Source: Nostoc sp. PCC 7107
GTDB lineage: Bacteria > Cyanobacteriota > Cyanobacteriia > Cyanobacteriales > Nostocaceae
Direction of reading: 5' to 3'
Assembly: GCF_000316625.1 (NCBI RefSeq)
Contig: NC_019676.1
Span: 607,001-671,000, forward strand
DNA length: 64,000 nt
Shown here: positions 45,082 to 55,035 of the stretch, one piece after another
How positions within the stretch are numbered: the first letter of the stretch is position 1
How the letters are laid out: the number at the start of each line of letters is the position of its first letter
The notes under the pieces: model-generated
What the model was told of the DNA's origin: nothing
The model's input: the letters and a program-made list of their open reading frames with translations, nothing else
Databases searched by the model: none
Position numbers and translations under genes: made by a program

Positions 45082-47175
45082 ATGGGCAAGGTAGTCGGCA
45101 TCGACTTGGGTACAACCAACTCAGTAGTCGCCGTGATGGAGGGTGGCAAGCCGGTGGTGATTGCCAATGCAGAAGGAATGCGAACAACACCCTCCGTAGT
45201 TGGTTTCAGCAAAGATGGCGAAAGAGTGGTTGGGCAAATGGCACGGCGGCAAACCGTCCTCAACCCACAAAATACTTTTTTTGCAGTCAAACGCTTCATT
45301 GGGCGGAAGTATGGTGAACTCAGCCCAGATTCTAAGCGTGTACCATATACTATCCGCAAAGACGAAATCGGGAATATCAAAATTGCCTGTCCCCGCCTGA
45401 GTAAAGATTTTGCCCCCGAAGAAGTTTCGGCAATGGTACTCAAGAAATTAGCCGATGATGCCAGTCGTTATTTAGGGGAACCAGTGACAGGCGCAGTTCT
45501 GACAGTTCCCGCTTATTTTAACGATTCTCAAAGACAAGCAACTCGTGATGCAGGGAGAATTGCCGGCTTAGAAGTGTTGCGAATTCTCAACGAACCCACC
45601 GCTGCTTCCTTAGCTTATGGTTTAGATCGTGGTGACACCGAAACCATTTTAGTATTTGACTTGGGTGGGGGGACTTTTGACGTATCAATTTTAGACGTTG
45701 GCGATGGGGTATTTGAAGTTAAAGCCACCAGTGGTGATACCCAGCTGGGTGGGAATGACTTTGATAAAAAGATAGTTGATTGGTTGGCAGAGCAATTTTT
45801 AGAAACTGAAGGTGTAGACTTAAGACGCGATCGCCAAGCTCTACAACGATTAATGGAAGCAGCAGAAAAAGCTAAAATTGAATTATCTGCTGTGAGCATC
45901 ACCGATATCAATTTGCCCTTCATCACCGCCACAGAAGACGGGCCAAAACATATCGAAACTCGCCTGACGCGTTCTCAATTTGAAGGTTTGTGTAGTGATT
46001 TAGTCGGACGTGTCCGCACACCAGTCAAACGGGCATTAAAAGATGCTGGACTCAGACCAGAAGATATCGAAGAAGTTGTGTTAGTTGGCGGTTCGACAAG
46101 AATGCCAATGGTAAAGCAACTAGTCCGTGACTTAATTGGTATTGAACCCAACGAAAACGTTAACCCTGATGAAGTCGTTGCAGTTGGCGCAGCCATTCAA
46201 GCAGGTATCCTTGCAGGTGAACTGAAGGATTTGCTGTTATTGGATGTCACACCTTTATCTTTGGGACTGGAAACCATTGGCGGCGTGATGAAGAAACTCA
46301 TTCCCCGCAATACAACCATCCCCGTTCGGCGTTCGGATATCTTCTCCACTTCGGAAAATAACCAAAACACCGTGGAAATTCACGTAGTCCAAGGTGAGAG
46401 GGAAATGGCCGGAGACAACAAATCTCTGGGACGCTTCAAACTATATGGCATTCCCCCAGCGCCGCGCGGCATCCCCCAAGTCCAAGTATCATTTGATATT
46501 GATGCCAATGGGATTTTACAGGTAACAGCTTTAGATAGAACAACAGGTAGAGAACAAAGTATCACGATTCAAGGTGCTTCCACCTTAAGTGAATCAGAAA
46601 TTAATAGGATGATTCAGGACGCGCAAAAATACGCTGATGTTGACCGCGAACGCAAAGAACGTGTCGAAAAGCGCACCCGTTCGGAAGCATTGATTTTACA
46701 AGCAGAACGACAACTGCGAGAAGTCGCCCTAGAATTTGGTATGCAATTTGCTCGCAGTCGTCGCCAACGCATTGATAATATTAGCCGTGAACTCAAGGAG
46801 AGTTTACAAGCAAACGACGATCGCGGCATTGATCAAGCTTACGCTGACCTGCAAGATGCCCTTTATGAACTAAATCGAGAAGTGCGTCAGTATTATGCTG
46901 AAGATGAAGACGACGACTTGTTTGGCACCATCAAAGAAATCTTTACCGGAGGCGGCGATAAAGAGCGAGAACGAGAACGGGAACGGGAACCTGATTACTA
47001 CCGAGATAGCTACCGCGATCGCGATTCTTATAGCAGCAGAGACTACGGTAGAGACAATGGCAAAGATTACGGTAGAGACAGCCGTTCTTCAGCCTATGAC
47101 AGTCGTCCTTCTCGCCGCACATCTCGCCCTAGTTATCAAGACAATTGGGATGAAAATGACGATGATTGGTTGTAA
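45082..47175 (+). CDS. dnaK: Molecular chaperone DnaK (Hsp70) with charged tail
   Basis: ATP-dependent chaperone of 697 residues. Seen: [19 protein letters not shown] at the N-terminus, [20 protein letters not shown], phosphate loop [29 protein letters not shown], the interdomain linker [17 protein letters not shown] (about 390), and a peptide-binding domain. After about residue 620 the tail is an Arg/Asp/Tyr/Ser-rich disordered stretch ([19 protein letters not shown]) ending DDDWL, unlike the EEVD-type end of canonical DnaK. Cyanobacteria have several DnaKs; the length (close to Synechocystis DnaK1, 692) suggests the DnaK1 type but this is not proven. The type-II DnaJ gene follows. Confidence 0.94.
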   Translation: MGKVVGIDLGTTNSVVAVMEGGKPVVIANAEGMRTTPSVVGFSKDGERVVGQMARRQTVLNPQNTFFAVKRFIGRKYGELSPDSKRVPYTIRKDEIGNIKIACPRLSKDFAPEEVSAMVLKKLADDASRYLGEPVTGAVLTVPAYFNDSQRQATRDAGRIAGLEVLRILNEPTAASLAYGLDRGDTETILVFDLGGGTFDVSILDVGDGVFEVKATSGDTQLGGNDFDKKIVDWLAEQFLETEGVDLRRDRQALQRLMEAAEKAKIELSAVSITDINLPFITATEDGPKHIETRLTRSQFEGLCSDLVGRVRTPVKRALKDAGLRPEDIEEVVLVGGSTRMPMVKQLVRDLIGIEPNENVNPDEVVAVGAAIQAGILAGELKDLLLLDVTPLSLGLETIGGVMKKLIPRNTTIPVRRSDIFSTSENNQNTVEIHVVQGEREMAGDNKSLGRFKLYGIPPAPRGIPQVQVSFDIDANGILQVTALDRTTGREQSITIQGASTLSESEINRMIQDAQKYADVDRERKERVEKRTRSEALILQAERQLREVALEFGMQFARSRRQRIDNISRELKESLQANDDRGIDQAYADLQDALYELNREVRQYYAEDEDDDLFGTIKEIFTGGGDKEREREREREPDYYRDSYRDRDSYSSRDYGRDNGKDYGRDSRSSAYDSRPSRRTSRPSYQDNWDENDDDWL

Positions 47176-47200
47176 TACTCCCCTTAGATGGCAGCAACTA

Positions 47201-47234
47201 CCTTACTAAGGTGAGAACCTTACTAAGGTGAGAA
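47201..47234 (+). repeat. Perfect 17-base tandem repeat after dnaK
   Basis: CCTTACTAAGGTGAGAA occurs twice in direct succession (47201-47217, 47218-47234). Each unit contains the near-palindrome CCTTA-C-TAAGG, so the RNA can form two small hairpins in the dnaK-dnaJ gap. Confidence 0.75.
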
Positions 47235-47359
47235 ATTTAATTCAAAATACGGATTTAGCCATTGGTGATAAGTAATAAGTAATGGGTAAATTGTATTACT
47301 GATTACTTAATAATTATTACCAACATCTAAAATCTAAAATCTAATTTAAATAACTGACT

Positions 47360-48355
47360 ATGCAAAATTTGCAGAATTTCCGCGATTACTACGAGATTTT
47401 GGGAGTAGCTAAAGATGCCTCTAATGAAGAAATTAAAAAGAATTATCGGCGATTAGCTAGACAATATCACCCTGATTTAAATCCAGGAAATAAAACCGCC
47501 GAAGAAAAATTTAAAGACATTGGCGAAGCTTACGAAATTCTTTCCGACACAACCAAAAGAGCGCAATATGATCAATTTAGTCGCTATTGGAAAAAACAAG
47601 GCTTTGCAGGCAAAAAAACCCCAAAACCAAAAGGCTGGGCTGAAAGTCCCAGCGATCGCAGCAACGGCAATCAAACTGTAGATCCCAGTCAATTTGCTAA
47701 TTTTGAAGACTTTATCAATCAAGTCGTTGGTGTGGGTAGTCGCCAAGACACGAGAAATGGTAATACGACTAAAACCGATCCGTTTCGTTCGCCAAATAGC
47801 AAAGTTCAATACACAGTTCCCAAAAATCCACCAAAAACTGCTCGTCGGGATATCGAAGCCCGATTAACCTTACCATTAGAAAAAGCTTATCAAGGTGGTA
47901 ACGAGCGCATTCGATTAGAAGATGGGCGATCTCTAGAAGTAACAATGCCACCAGCTATGGTTACAGGTCAGAGTATCCGCCTGAAAAACCAAGGTATCAG
48001 CGGTGGCGATTTGTACCTAAAAATTACCGTCGAGCCACATCCTTTATTTAAACTAGAAGGCGTAAATATCGCCTGTCAAGTACCAGTCACTCCCAGTGAA
48101 GCAGTTCTTGGCGGATCTGTAGAAGCACCTACCCTCGACGGCCCTGTGAAAATGACTATCCCACCTGGTGTGAGGTCTGGTCAAAGGTTCCGCTTGGCAA
48201 ATAAAGGCTATCCCACCGACAACGGTAAACGCGGCGACCAATTGGTGGAAATTCAGATAGTTACACCAAAAAATATTAGCCCTGAAGAAAAAGAACTTTA
48301 CGAAAAGATCCGGCAAATTGAGACCTTTAAACCTCGCGCTGATTTACTAGGTTAA
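47360..48355 (+). CDS. DnaJ family co-chaperone without zinc finger (type II)
   Basis: The 331-residue protein begins with a J-domain ([19 protein letters not shown], with HPD in [11 protein letters not shown], about residue 35). A flexible, Lys/Gln/Ser-rich region follows (about 75-160; no G/F region and no CxxCxGxG zinc repeats), then two beta-sandwich peptide-binding domains ([19 protein letters not shown]) like CbpA. It should stimulate ATPase of the DnaK encoded 184 bases upstream; the order suggests a chaperone pair. A second DnaJ-domain protein is encoded at 49364-49927. Confidence 0.92.
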   Translation: MQNLQNFRDYYEILGVAKDASNEEIKKNYRRLARQYHPDLNPGNKTAEEKFKDIGEAYEILSDTTKRAQYDQFSRYWKKQGFAGKKTPKPKGWAESPSDRSNGNQTVDPSQFANFEDFINQVVGVGSRQDTRNGNTTKTDPFRSPNSKVQYTVPKNPPKTARRDIEARLTLPLEKAYQGGNERIRLEDGRSLEVTMPPAMVTGQSIRLKNQGISGGDLYLKITVEPHPLFKLEGVNIACQVPVTPSEAVLGGSVEAPTLDGPVKMTIPPGVRSGQRFRLANKGYPTDNGKRGDQLVEIQIVTPKNISPEEKELYEKIRQIETFKPRADLLG

Positions 48356-48373
48356 GGTTTTTTACGCATAAAC

Positions 48374-49243
48374 CTATAAAATTTGTTGCAGTTCCTCAAC
48401 GGTGTTAACAGTTTTAATTGCTTGCTGAATAGCTTTTAACTGCTGTAAATCACTGATTTGGGAAATATTTGGCATCAATTCTAAACCAGCATTGCCGAAC
48501 TTAATCTCCAAGGCCAGTTCAATCCCGGCAAATAATTCCTCCCTTCGACCACGTTCTTCACCCCGCGCCTCACCCCGCGCCTCGCCTTCGCGTAAAATTT
48601 CTTGATACCAAGGTGACTCACGTAGCACAGCCATATCCCACCTCATAATTTCCTGAACTAACGCACTTTCTAAAACAAACGTAGCAAAAAAAGCTAAGAC
48701 TGTTTCTAATTGGTTTAACTGTTCATCAGCACGGAGAATTTGTAATGCTTCTCGAATTATCGACTCATTCTCACCGCCTTTCAGAATCGGTACAAAGGGA
48801 AGTAGAGATGGGAGGGGTTGTTTCAAAACAATATTCACATCTACTTCCCACAAGTTAATCACTCGATAATCTTGTAATGCCCGCAATCCGGCAATCTGTG
48901 ATTCAAACTTAGTAGGTATTGGTTCATTAGTAGTTTTAAGAATATTAATTAAAACAGGGTATGTTGGTAAATTATATTTTTCTTCCGCAAGGGCTGAATA
49001 TGCACGCATCCGACGCGGCATTTGCGGTTGATAGCGTAATTGTAATTCGTTGAGAACAAGAAATTCTCCATAATCAGAACTGGTAGCACGGACTAAAACA
49101 TCACTTTCGCGGCTGATCCATTGAAATTCAGAACTGAGAATTTCCCCTGCAACAACATCAGGTATTTGTGTTACCCATCTTACCCAGTTGTCAGGTGCAA
49201 GGCTGATTAATTTTTTAGTACTGACATCTGCGCGTTTCGTCAT
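48374..49243 (-). CDS. Rpn/PDDEXK-like family protein (putative transposase/nuclease)
   Basis: From ATG 49243 the protein has 289 residues; a TTG at 49267 adds eight residues of no family resemblance. The N-terminal part (FQWISRESDVLVRATS, YGEFLVLNELQLRYQPQMPRRM) resembles the Rpn/PD-(D/E)XK-type families that Nostocales carry in many copies. The C-terminal half is helical with a Glu/Arg/Gly run (EGEARGEARGEERGRREE). The family is linked to recombination-promoting nucleases in E. coli; here activity is unproven because a clear DxxxLxEE site is not obvious. Single gene on the minus strand between two chaperone genes. Confidence 0.75.
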   Translation of the reverse strand: MTKRADVSTKKLISLAPDNWVRWVTQIPDVVAGEILSSEFQWISRESDVLVRATSSDYGEFLVLNELQLRYQPQMPRRMRAYSALAEEKYNLPTYPVLINILKTTNEPIPTKFESQIAGLRALQDYRVINLWEVDVNIVLKQPLPSLLPFVPILKGGENESIIREALQILRADEQLNQLETVLAFFATFVLESALVQEIMRWDMAVLRESPWYQEILREGEARGEARGEERGRREELFAGIELALEIKFGNAGLELMPNISQISDLQQLKAIQQAIKTVNTVEELQQIL

Positions 49244-49363
49244 TGAGGTGAAGAAGTACTTAGGCAATGAAATTTATCGTACCTTGTAGATGTCATCACG
49301 ATAAAAGATTCAGATGGAGTGGGAGTGAGCGGTTTACAATATTAGAAAAAACCTCAAACAGCC

Positions 49364-49927
49364 GTGAATCAAAATGGGGCAATGCCACAAAGTAGTGAAA
49401 CTTCCTACTACTCGCTGCTAGGACTGCATCCGTCAGCATCGGTGATTGATATTCGCCGTGCCTATCGGGAACTCAGCAAGCGTTATCATCCTGACACTAC
49501 AGAATTACCTGCTGTCCTTGCTATTGATAAATTTCAGCAAATTAATGAAGCTTATGCGACTTTAAGCCATCCAGAACGGCGACTCAGCTATGATTTGAAA
49601 ATTGGCTATTCTCGCTTTGGTGTAATTCAAGCACCTGCGGATTTGCATCGTCCTGTGCGTTATTCTTATGATTACTCTAAATCAGCTTACCTTGATGCCA
49701 GCGATCGCCCACTTTCTTCTGGCGAAATTTTCGCTTTATTTATCCTGGGACTGACCTTTGTGGGATGTTTATTACTCGCACTTGCGATCGGATTTGCTCG
49801 TGGTGAAGCTGCTTTTCAAACTCAATCACCTCTACTTACCCCCAAAGTCGAACAGCATATTTCTGACGTATCCCAATTAACTAGTTCTGGGGAATCTCAA
49901 AACTATAACTTTTCCATATTCAAATAA
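49364..49927 (+). CDS. J-domain membrane protein
   Basis: The 187 residues include a J-domain (TSYYSLLGLHPSASVIDIRR; HPD in KRYHPDTTEL, about residue 44) ending near 80, a linker, and one hydrophobic helix (EIFALFILGLTFVGCLLLALAIGFA, about 122-146; quoted in part). The J-domain faces the cytosol, so it may recruit a DnaK to a membrane. The start GTG 49364 keeps NQNGAMPQSSE; an ATG at 49382 is also possible. Its 3' end precedes the DUF3143 gene by 31 bases on the same strand. Confidence 0.85.
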   Translation: MNQNGAMPQSSETSYYSLLGLHPSASVIDIRRAYRELSKRYHPDTTELPAVLAIDKFQQINEAYATLSHPERRLSYDLKIGYSRFGVIQAPADLHRPVRYSYDYSKSAYLDASDRPLSSGEIFALFILGLTFVGCLLLALAIGFARGEAAFQTQSPLLTPKVEQHISDVSQLTSSGESQNYNFSIFK

Positions 49928-49958
49928 ACGGTTTTCCACCTCAAAATCTCAAATTCTT

Positions 49959-50231
49959 ATGTCTATTCTGCCAGCAGATACACCTTTATATAATCATCCT
50001 CTGCCACAAATTGAGCAATGGTTAAAAGACCAAGGTTGTCAACAAGATGAAACACAACGTCATTGTTGGCGTGTGCAAAGACCCGATTGGCAAGCTGAAC
50101 TTTGGCTAGATACTGAGCAAATTGTAGTTAGATATCGTGAGGCTGGAGACAATCAACAAGACATCCAACGCTCCTTCAAGTATTCTCTTAGCCGTGAAGA
50201 TATAGAACAAGCCGTATTTTCTGGCCCTTAA
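49959..50231 (+). CDS. DUF3143 domain protein
   Basis: A 90-residue soluble protein: TPLYNHPLPQIEQWLKDQGC, then WRVQRPDWQAELWLDTEQIV and VRYREAG, then SFKYSLSREDIEQAVFSGP. The order and motifs match the cyanobacterial DUF3143 family, usually 85-95 residues. Function unknown. It lies 31 bases after the J-domain membrane protein and is likely in the same transcript; DUF3143 genes beside J-domain genes are a recurrent arrangement I recall from cyanobacteria. Confidence 0.82.
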   Translation: MSILPADTPLYNHPLPQIEQWLKDQGCQQDETQRHCWRVQRPDWQAELWLDTEQIVVRYREAGDNQQDIQRSFKYSLSREDIEQAVFSGP

Positions 50232-50326
50232 TAAAGTATGGAGTAGGAAGTATAAAAAAAGTCTGAAACTATCAAAGCTCAAAGCTCATAACTGAATTAT
50301 GAAATTTATATTTCAGACTTTAAACT

Positions 50327-51076
50327 TCAGACTTTTCCGAATCTTCGCTCTCGTTGCTGGTAAGCACACAAAGCCCGGTGGAATTCAGTACGGTCAAAAT
50401 CAGGCCAAAGAGTATCAGTAATGTACATTTCCCCATAAGCCATTTGCCACAGGAGAAAATTGGAAAGGCGCATTTCGCCGCTAGTGCGGATTAATAAATC
50501 AGGGTCATCAATTCCAGCAGTGTAAAGATGGCTTTCAAATACTGATTCATCAATTTCATCTGGTTTGAGGATACCTTGCTGAACTTTTTGGGCGATCACG
50601 CGACAAGCTTGTAAAATTTCTTGCCGTCCACCATAATTAGTAGCCACAGAAAAGCGGATACTACGATTATTCTTAGTCGCTTCCATTGAACGAGTAATTT
50701 CATCTTGGAGCGATCGCGGTAAAGCTTGCAAATTTCCCACAAACTGAATTTTCACATTTTCCTCGACCATTTCCCGCAGTTCTTGGCGTAAAACGACTTG
50801 GAATAATGTCATCAAAAAATCTACTTCTTCTTGGGGTCTTTTCCAATTTTCTGTGGAAAAAGCATAAGCTGTCAGTGCCTGGATTCCCCAGTCTTTGCAA
50901 CAACGCAGCAAATCTTTCAAAGCATCAACACCACGCTTATGACCCATGATTCGCGGCAAACCTTGACGTTTAGCCCATCGACCATTGCCATCCATAATCA
51001 CCGCAATGTGTTTGGGCAGTAGTTCCCGTTTCAAGTCGGGGGGTAAATATTGCAGTTCAGTTTGTTGTACAGTCAT
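50327..51076 (-). CDS. uppS: Isoprenyl (di-trans,poly-cis) diphosphate synthase
   Basis: Cis-prenyltransferase of 249 residues that builds undecaprenyl diphosphate, the lipid carrier for peptidoglycan and polysaccharide synthesis. Seen: [20 protein letters not shown] near residue 23 with the Mg-binding Asp, [38 protein letters not shown], and [20 protein letters not shown] with the conserved Arg-x-Ser-Gly. The start overlaps the cdaA stop by 4 bases (ATGA), so the two are translationally coupled. Confidence 0.96.
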   Translation of the reverse strand: MTVQQTELQYLPPDLKRELLPKHIAVIMDGNGRWAKRQGLPRIMGHKRGVDALKDLLRCCKDWGIQALTAYAFSTENWKRPQEEVDFLMTLFQVVLRQELREMVEENVKIQFVGNLQALPRSLQDEITRSMEATKNNRSIRFSVATNYGGRQEILQACRVIAQKVQQGILKPDEIDESVFESHLYTAGIDDPDLLIRTSGEMRLSNFLLWQMAYGEMYITDTLWPDFDRTEFHRALCAYQQRERRFGKV

Positions 51077-52017
51077 TTTTTATCTCGAGAAGCGGTCGTT
51101 CGCGTAGCGTGTCGAAGACATGGTAAACCAAGTAAACGTGAAACCAGTACCAGTGCTTTACTACCAATCTGACGCACCCAGCTTAACAGACCAGGAGCCA
51201 CAGCTTCCCGATCTACCGTTGGAGATAATCGAGCCTCTAACGACTCTTTGAGCTTTCTAATGGTCAGTGGTCTATTTAGGGTTCCCCGTTCCGCTAAAGA
51301 AATAGAACCCGTTTCTTCTGATACAACTACACAAATACAATTTTCGACCCGCTCAGTAATTCCCATTGCTGCCCGATGGCGTGTACCCAGCTGGCGCGAG
51401 GCTGTGCGTCCCGAAAGTGGTAAAATTACACCTGATGATACAATTCTTGAGCCGCGAATCAAAGTCGCCCCATCATGTAACAAAGTTTTCGGCTGAAAAA
51501 TTGTTTGTATGAGTTCCTTAGAAACCTCAGCATTCAGCTTAACTCCAGGCACAGAAAAATCTCGCTCGTCAATTGGGCCAGTGGTTTCCAAAATTAGCAA
51601 AGCTCCAATTCGGTTTTTTGAAAGTTCTTTAACCGCATCCACAATTTCATCAATCACACTATCAGATTTGGGGATGGACAAACTGGATGTTTGAAATAAC
51701 TGGCGTATTTCTCCACGGCCTAATTGTTCCAAAAATCTCCGAAATTCTGATTGTAGAGCTACCGCCATCGCCACAGCACAACCAATCACTAATTTTTCTA
51801 GGACAAAATTTAGCAGGGGTAAGCCCAATCTACCGCTGATTGCCGATGCCAGCATTAAAATAATAAATCCTCGCACCATCCAGAGTGTCCGGCGCTCGCT
51901 AATAATAACTAGTATCATGTACGTCAGCGCCAGCACTAATACAATATCCAGAGTCCCAAGTAGCAAGGACTGCGACCATCCTAGGTTTGTCAGCCAATGC
52001 TTTGACCAATCTCTCAT
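51073..52017 (-). CDS. cdaA: Diadenylate cyclase CdaA (c-di-AMP synthase)
   Basis: Membrane-bound cyclase of 314 residues making c-di-AMP, which controls K+ and osmotic balance. Two to three N-terminal helices ([40 protein letters not shown]) are followed by the DAC domain with [15 protein letters not shown] (DGA motif) and [14 protein letters not shown] (RHR motif), both intact. The last ~17 residues ([17 protein letters not shown]) come from a dispersed repeat (TTCGCGTAGCGTG on the plus strand at 51098). The start is 157 bases downstream of lysA, in a gap full of heptamers. Confidence 0.95.
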   Translation of the reverse strand: MRDWSKHWLTNLGWSQSLLLGTLDIVLVLALTYMILVIISERRTLWMVRGFIILMLASAISGRLGLPLLNFVLEKLVIGCAVAMAVALQSEFRRFLEQLGRGEIRQLFQTSSLSIPKSDSVIDEIVDAVKELSKNRIGALLILETTGPIDERDFSVPGVKLNAEVSKELIQTIFQPKTLLHDGATLIRGSRIVSSGVILPLSGRTASRQLGTRHRAAMGITERVENCICVVVSEETGSISLAERGTLNRPLTIRKLKESLEARLSPTVDREAVAPGLLSWVRQIGSKALVLVSRLLGLPCLRHATRTTASRDKK

Positions 52018-52027
52018 GACATCTGGA

Positions 52028-52189
52028 ATGAAGTGTGAAGTGTAAAGTTATGAAGTATGAAGTATGAAGTGTGAAGTGGGAAATATAAATTTCATCCTTT
52101 AGTTTTTAACCTAGCCTGCGGCAAGTCCCTTCGGGTCTACAGCTTTCAGCCTTACTACTTCATACTTCTGACTTCATACTTCTGACTTC
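52028..52189. repeat. STRR heptamer arrays flanking the lysA end
   Basis: Two arrays of TGAAGTA/TGAAGTG (52028-52077) and of its reverse complement, ACTTCAT/ACTTCTG (52158-52189), face each other and could form a hairpin. The second runs into the lysA 3' end and supplies its last codons (KKSEV). Confidence 0.75.
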
Positions 52190-53580
52190 TTAAGTCTCTC
52201 TGGTAGACAATCTTGCCGAATCAAATCTTGATAAGTTTCGCGTTGCAAAATCAAATTTGCTTCGCCATTAGCCACTACTACTGCTGCTGGCCTGGGTAAG
52301 CGGTTGTAGTTAGATGCCATACTGTAATTGTAAGCACCAGTTGCCATAACCACTAGAATATCGCCTGGTTCAGTTTTTGGTAGTTGGGCATTCTTAATTA
52401 GGATATCTCCTGATTCGCAATGTTTACCAGCTACTGTGACTGTTTGTGTAATCGGAGCAGACATTTGATTAGCAACTATAGCCCGATAAACTGACTGGTA
52501 AGTGATTGGTCGGGGATTATCGGACATTCCACCATCAACAGATACGTAGGTACGAATTTCTGGGACTACTTTTGTTGCGCCAATTGTATAGGCAGTAACA
52601 CAAGATGTCGCAATTAGCGATCGCCCTGGTTCACATAATAGCTTTGGTAAAGGGATATTTTCTGTTGCACAAGTTTCTTGAATAACTTCACAAATTATCT
52701 TTACCCAATCTTCAATACTTGGTGGATCATCTGATTCTGTATAACAAATGCCTAAACCACCACCAATATTTAGCTCGGTTAAATTTAAACCATACTTAGC
52801 TGTATCTCGAAACCATTGCACCATCACCGCTGCTAAATCTTGATGGGGTTGCAGTTCAAAAATTTGTGAACCAATATGGGCGTGCAAACCTACACAGTTT
52901 AAAGAAGGTTGCTTGCTGACAAAGGTAAATACTTCGTCTAAGTCGTTGGGGTCAAAGCCAAACTTACTATCTAAGTGTCCTGTGCGAATATATTCGTGTG
53001 TGTGGCATTCAATACCAGGAGTCAACCGCAGCATAATGCGAATCGGTTGGGTATTTTCGGTTAATTTCACCAACGTGTGTAATTCATGCCAGTTATCTAC
53101 AACAATGGTGACACCTGATTCAATTGCTAAAACTAGCTCAGGTTGTGATTTATTATTGCCGTGGAGGTAGATTTTATCGGGATGAACGCCAGCACTCAAG
53201 GCTGTGTAAAGTTCACCACCAGATACTACATCTATTCCCAAACCTTCTGAGGCAGCGATCGCACAAACCGCTAGACAATTCCATGCTTTGGAAGCGTACA
53301 ATACTTGAGATTCACCTTGGTAGTATTGCTCAAAAGCATCTCGGTATTGCCGACAAGCGGAACGGAGAGTTTCTTCATCTAAAATATATAAAGGCGAACC
53401 AAACTGTTGAACTAGGGTTGTGACATCACACCCACCAATTTCCAGACAGTCATCACTGTTAACTTTGGCCGTTAAAGGTAACAGTTCCTGGTTAGGCGAA
53501 ATAGTTTTGTTTGGGTTGCGCTTTTGCGGCAAATACTGAACACCAGTATTTTGAACCTCAGTGGGGTGAGTCGATACCAT
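52174..53580 (-). CDS. lysA: Diaminopimelate decarboxylase
   Basis: PLP enzyme of 468 residues, last step of lysine synthesis. Seen: the PLP Lys in VLYASKAWNCLAV (about 85), LHGNNKS, HAHIGSQIFE, LNIGGGLGI, CEPGRSLIA, and the Cys/Asp near KHCESGDIL and MATGAYNYSMASNYN. The N-terminal ~40 residues before the barrel are usual for cyanobacterial LysA. The last codons are encoded by a heptamer repeat, so the C-terminus has probably been replaced. It heads a minus-strand series with cdaA and uppS. Confidence 0.96.
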   Translation of the reverse strand: MVSTHPTEVQNTGVQYLPQKRNPNKTISPNQELLPLTAKVNSDDCLEIGGCDVTTLVQQFGSPLYILDEETLRSACRQYRDAFEQYYQGESQVLYASKAWNCLAVCAIAASEGLGIDVVSGGELYTALSAGVHPDKIYLHGNNKSQPELVLAIESGVTIVVDNWHELHTLVKLTENTQPIRIMLRLTPGIECHTHEYIRTGHLDSKFGFDPNDLDEVFTFVSKQPSLNCVGLHAHIGSQIFELQPHQDLAAVMVQWFRDTAKYGLNLTELNIGGGLGICYTESDDPPSIEDWVKIICEVIQETCATENIPLPKLLCEPGRSLIATSCVTAYTIGATKVVPEIRTYVSVDGGMSDNPRPITYQSVYRAIVANQMSAPITQTVTVAGKHCESGDILIKNAQLPKTEPGDILVVMATGAYNYSMASNYNRLPRPAAVVVANGEANLILQRETYQDLIRQDCLPERLKKSEV

Positions 53581-53909
53581 AACTATATAGATTGTCCTTG
53601 TTTAAATTTAAGGATGTGAGGAAGTATCCCGATTCTCAGTTTACCAACTCATTGTTGAGTACTGAGTGTTGAGTTACCGAAGTTTGCCCAGAGGGAAACC
53701 CCCGCAACGGACTGGCTGCTCCTTACAACTTCTCGCTGAGTAAAAAGTACGAGAGAACTTTCGCACAGCCGGAAATTAGGCATTAAGTGAAGGTAGTTTG
53801 AAATCAACAATTTCAACTCAGCACGCTGCTCAACGCCCCGCTACCGCTCTAAGCGCAGCCATGCCCGCAGGGCTTTACAGCGCTTTCAATTTAGTACTTT
53901 GAATAAATT
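53581..53909. repeat. Repeat-filled gap between lysA and rimI
   Basis: Contains TGTTGAGTACTGAGTGTTGAG heptamer-type repeat at 53655, a GGAAACCCCCGCAACG block also seen near 3250, and the CGCCCCGCTACCGCTCT element at 53831-53878 that is also inside the oxoprolinase gene. Both divergent promoters must lie here; no specific site was recognised. Confidence 0.75.
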
Positions 53910-54458
53910 GTGATTTCATCAGATTTAAAATTGCGATCGCTCACAACACACGATCTTAGTAACATCCTCGAACTAGATCAAACCTGTTTTGGTGGACTTT
54001 GGACAATGGAGGGCTACCAGCGCGAGTTAGATAGTCCAAATAGTGAATTACTTGGGTTATTTTCGCCATTGTCCCCCATTAAACTTTTGGGAATGGGTTG
54101 CTTTTGGTCGATTGTAGACGAAGCCCACATTACAATTTTGGCGATTCATCCCCAATATCACCGTCAAGGTTTGGGACAGGCTTTATTGTACGCCCTCCTC
54201 AAGGCAGCTGGCGATCGCGGTTTAGAGCGAGCCACCCTCGAAGTTAGGGCTTCCAACCTGGCCGCCATATCCTTATATCAGAAATTTGGCTTTAAAACCG
54301 CTGGCCTGCGACGGCGTTATTACCAAGATAACGGCGAGGATGCTTTGATTCTTTGGCTATCGGAATTGCAATATCCCCAGTTTCAAAAGACTTTAGACAC
54401 TTGGCACACCACAGTTAGCAAACAGTTGAGCCAATTCTCTTGGCAGCTGATTAATTAG
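53910..54458 (+). CDS. rimI: Ribosomal protein alanine acetyltransferase RimI
   Basis: GNAT acetyltransferase of 182 residues. Seen: LDQTCFGGLWTMEGYQRELD near residue 20, the beta-strand VDEAHITILAIHPQYHRQG and the acetyl-CoA loop QYHRQGLGQALLYALL (pattern RxxGxG/A), then LEVRASNLAAISLYQKFGF and AGLRRRYYQDNGEDAL, all hallmarks of RimI (N-alpha-acetylation of S18 or similar N-termini). Starts with GTG; no strong ribosome-binding site is evident. It stands upstream of clpC with 577 bases between. Confidence 0.9.
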   Translation: MISSDLKLRSLTTHDLSNILELDQTCFGGLWTMEGYQRELDSPNSELLGLFSPLSPIKLLGMGCFWSIVDEAHITILAIHPQYHRQGLGQALLYALLKAAGDRGLERATLEVRASNLAAISLYQKFGFKTAGLRRRYYQDNGEDALILWLSELQYPQFQKTLDTWHTTVSKQLSQFSWQLIN

Positions 54459-55035
54459 TCGCAAAGAGAGGATAGGGGCTAGTATTTTTACTCAGTGCGC
54501 TCCTCAACTCTTGCTACCGTTAGCAGCACTTTTTCAACAAAGCTAATCATGAGAGAATCTCACAACCAAACATGAAAAACTTTCTTTTCTAGCCTCTCTT
54601 TTCAATCACCGGGATCAGGGACAGCAGAGGGAAGCAGAAAAACTAACGAGTAATGACAACCGAGAAAATAACAAATTTTAGGCTGATTAAATTATTAGAA
54701 TATTTAATCAATATGAGTTTTTTATTTTAAATAAGAAATACTTTGAGAAAAATTTTGACTTTTGAAGTCTAACTATGCTAATAATTAGTATTTGTGACTG
54801 GTAAAAAATAATTTTAAATCGTAGCGGCTAACTATTTACAACTCAAGCTGAAAAGCTAGTAAATAAAAGCTCCTCAATCCAGTAGCCGCAACAAAATTCA
54901 TCAATAGTTGACAAACTCACCCATCAATTTGAGTAGTATCTCGAATATGTCTATTATCTCTGATACAGACACCCAAAACCTTAGCCTGTGCTAAAATCAG
55001 CGTACCGGCACGACGCAGGTGATGGGAAAAATGCC
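54459..55035. other. Leader region of clpC
   Basis: About 577 bases, A/T-rich from 54660 to 54840 and more balanced before the clpC start. It may hold a long 5' UTR. An in-frame extension to 54988 lacks family resemblance. No repeat or operator stands out. Confidence 0.5.

Noticed and set aside
54988-55035. N-terminal extension of ClpC (from 54988)
   Set aside because: The added sixteen residues do not resemble Clp[10 protein letters not shown] at 55036 is the conserved start.
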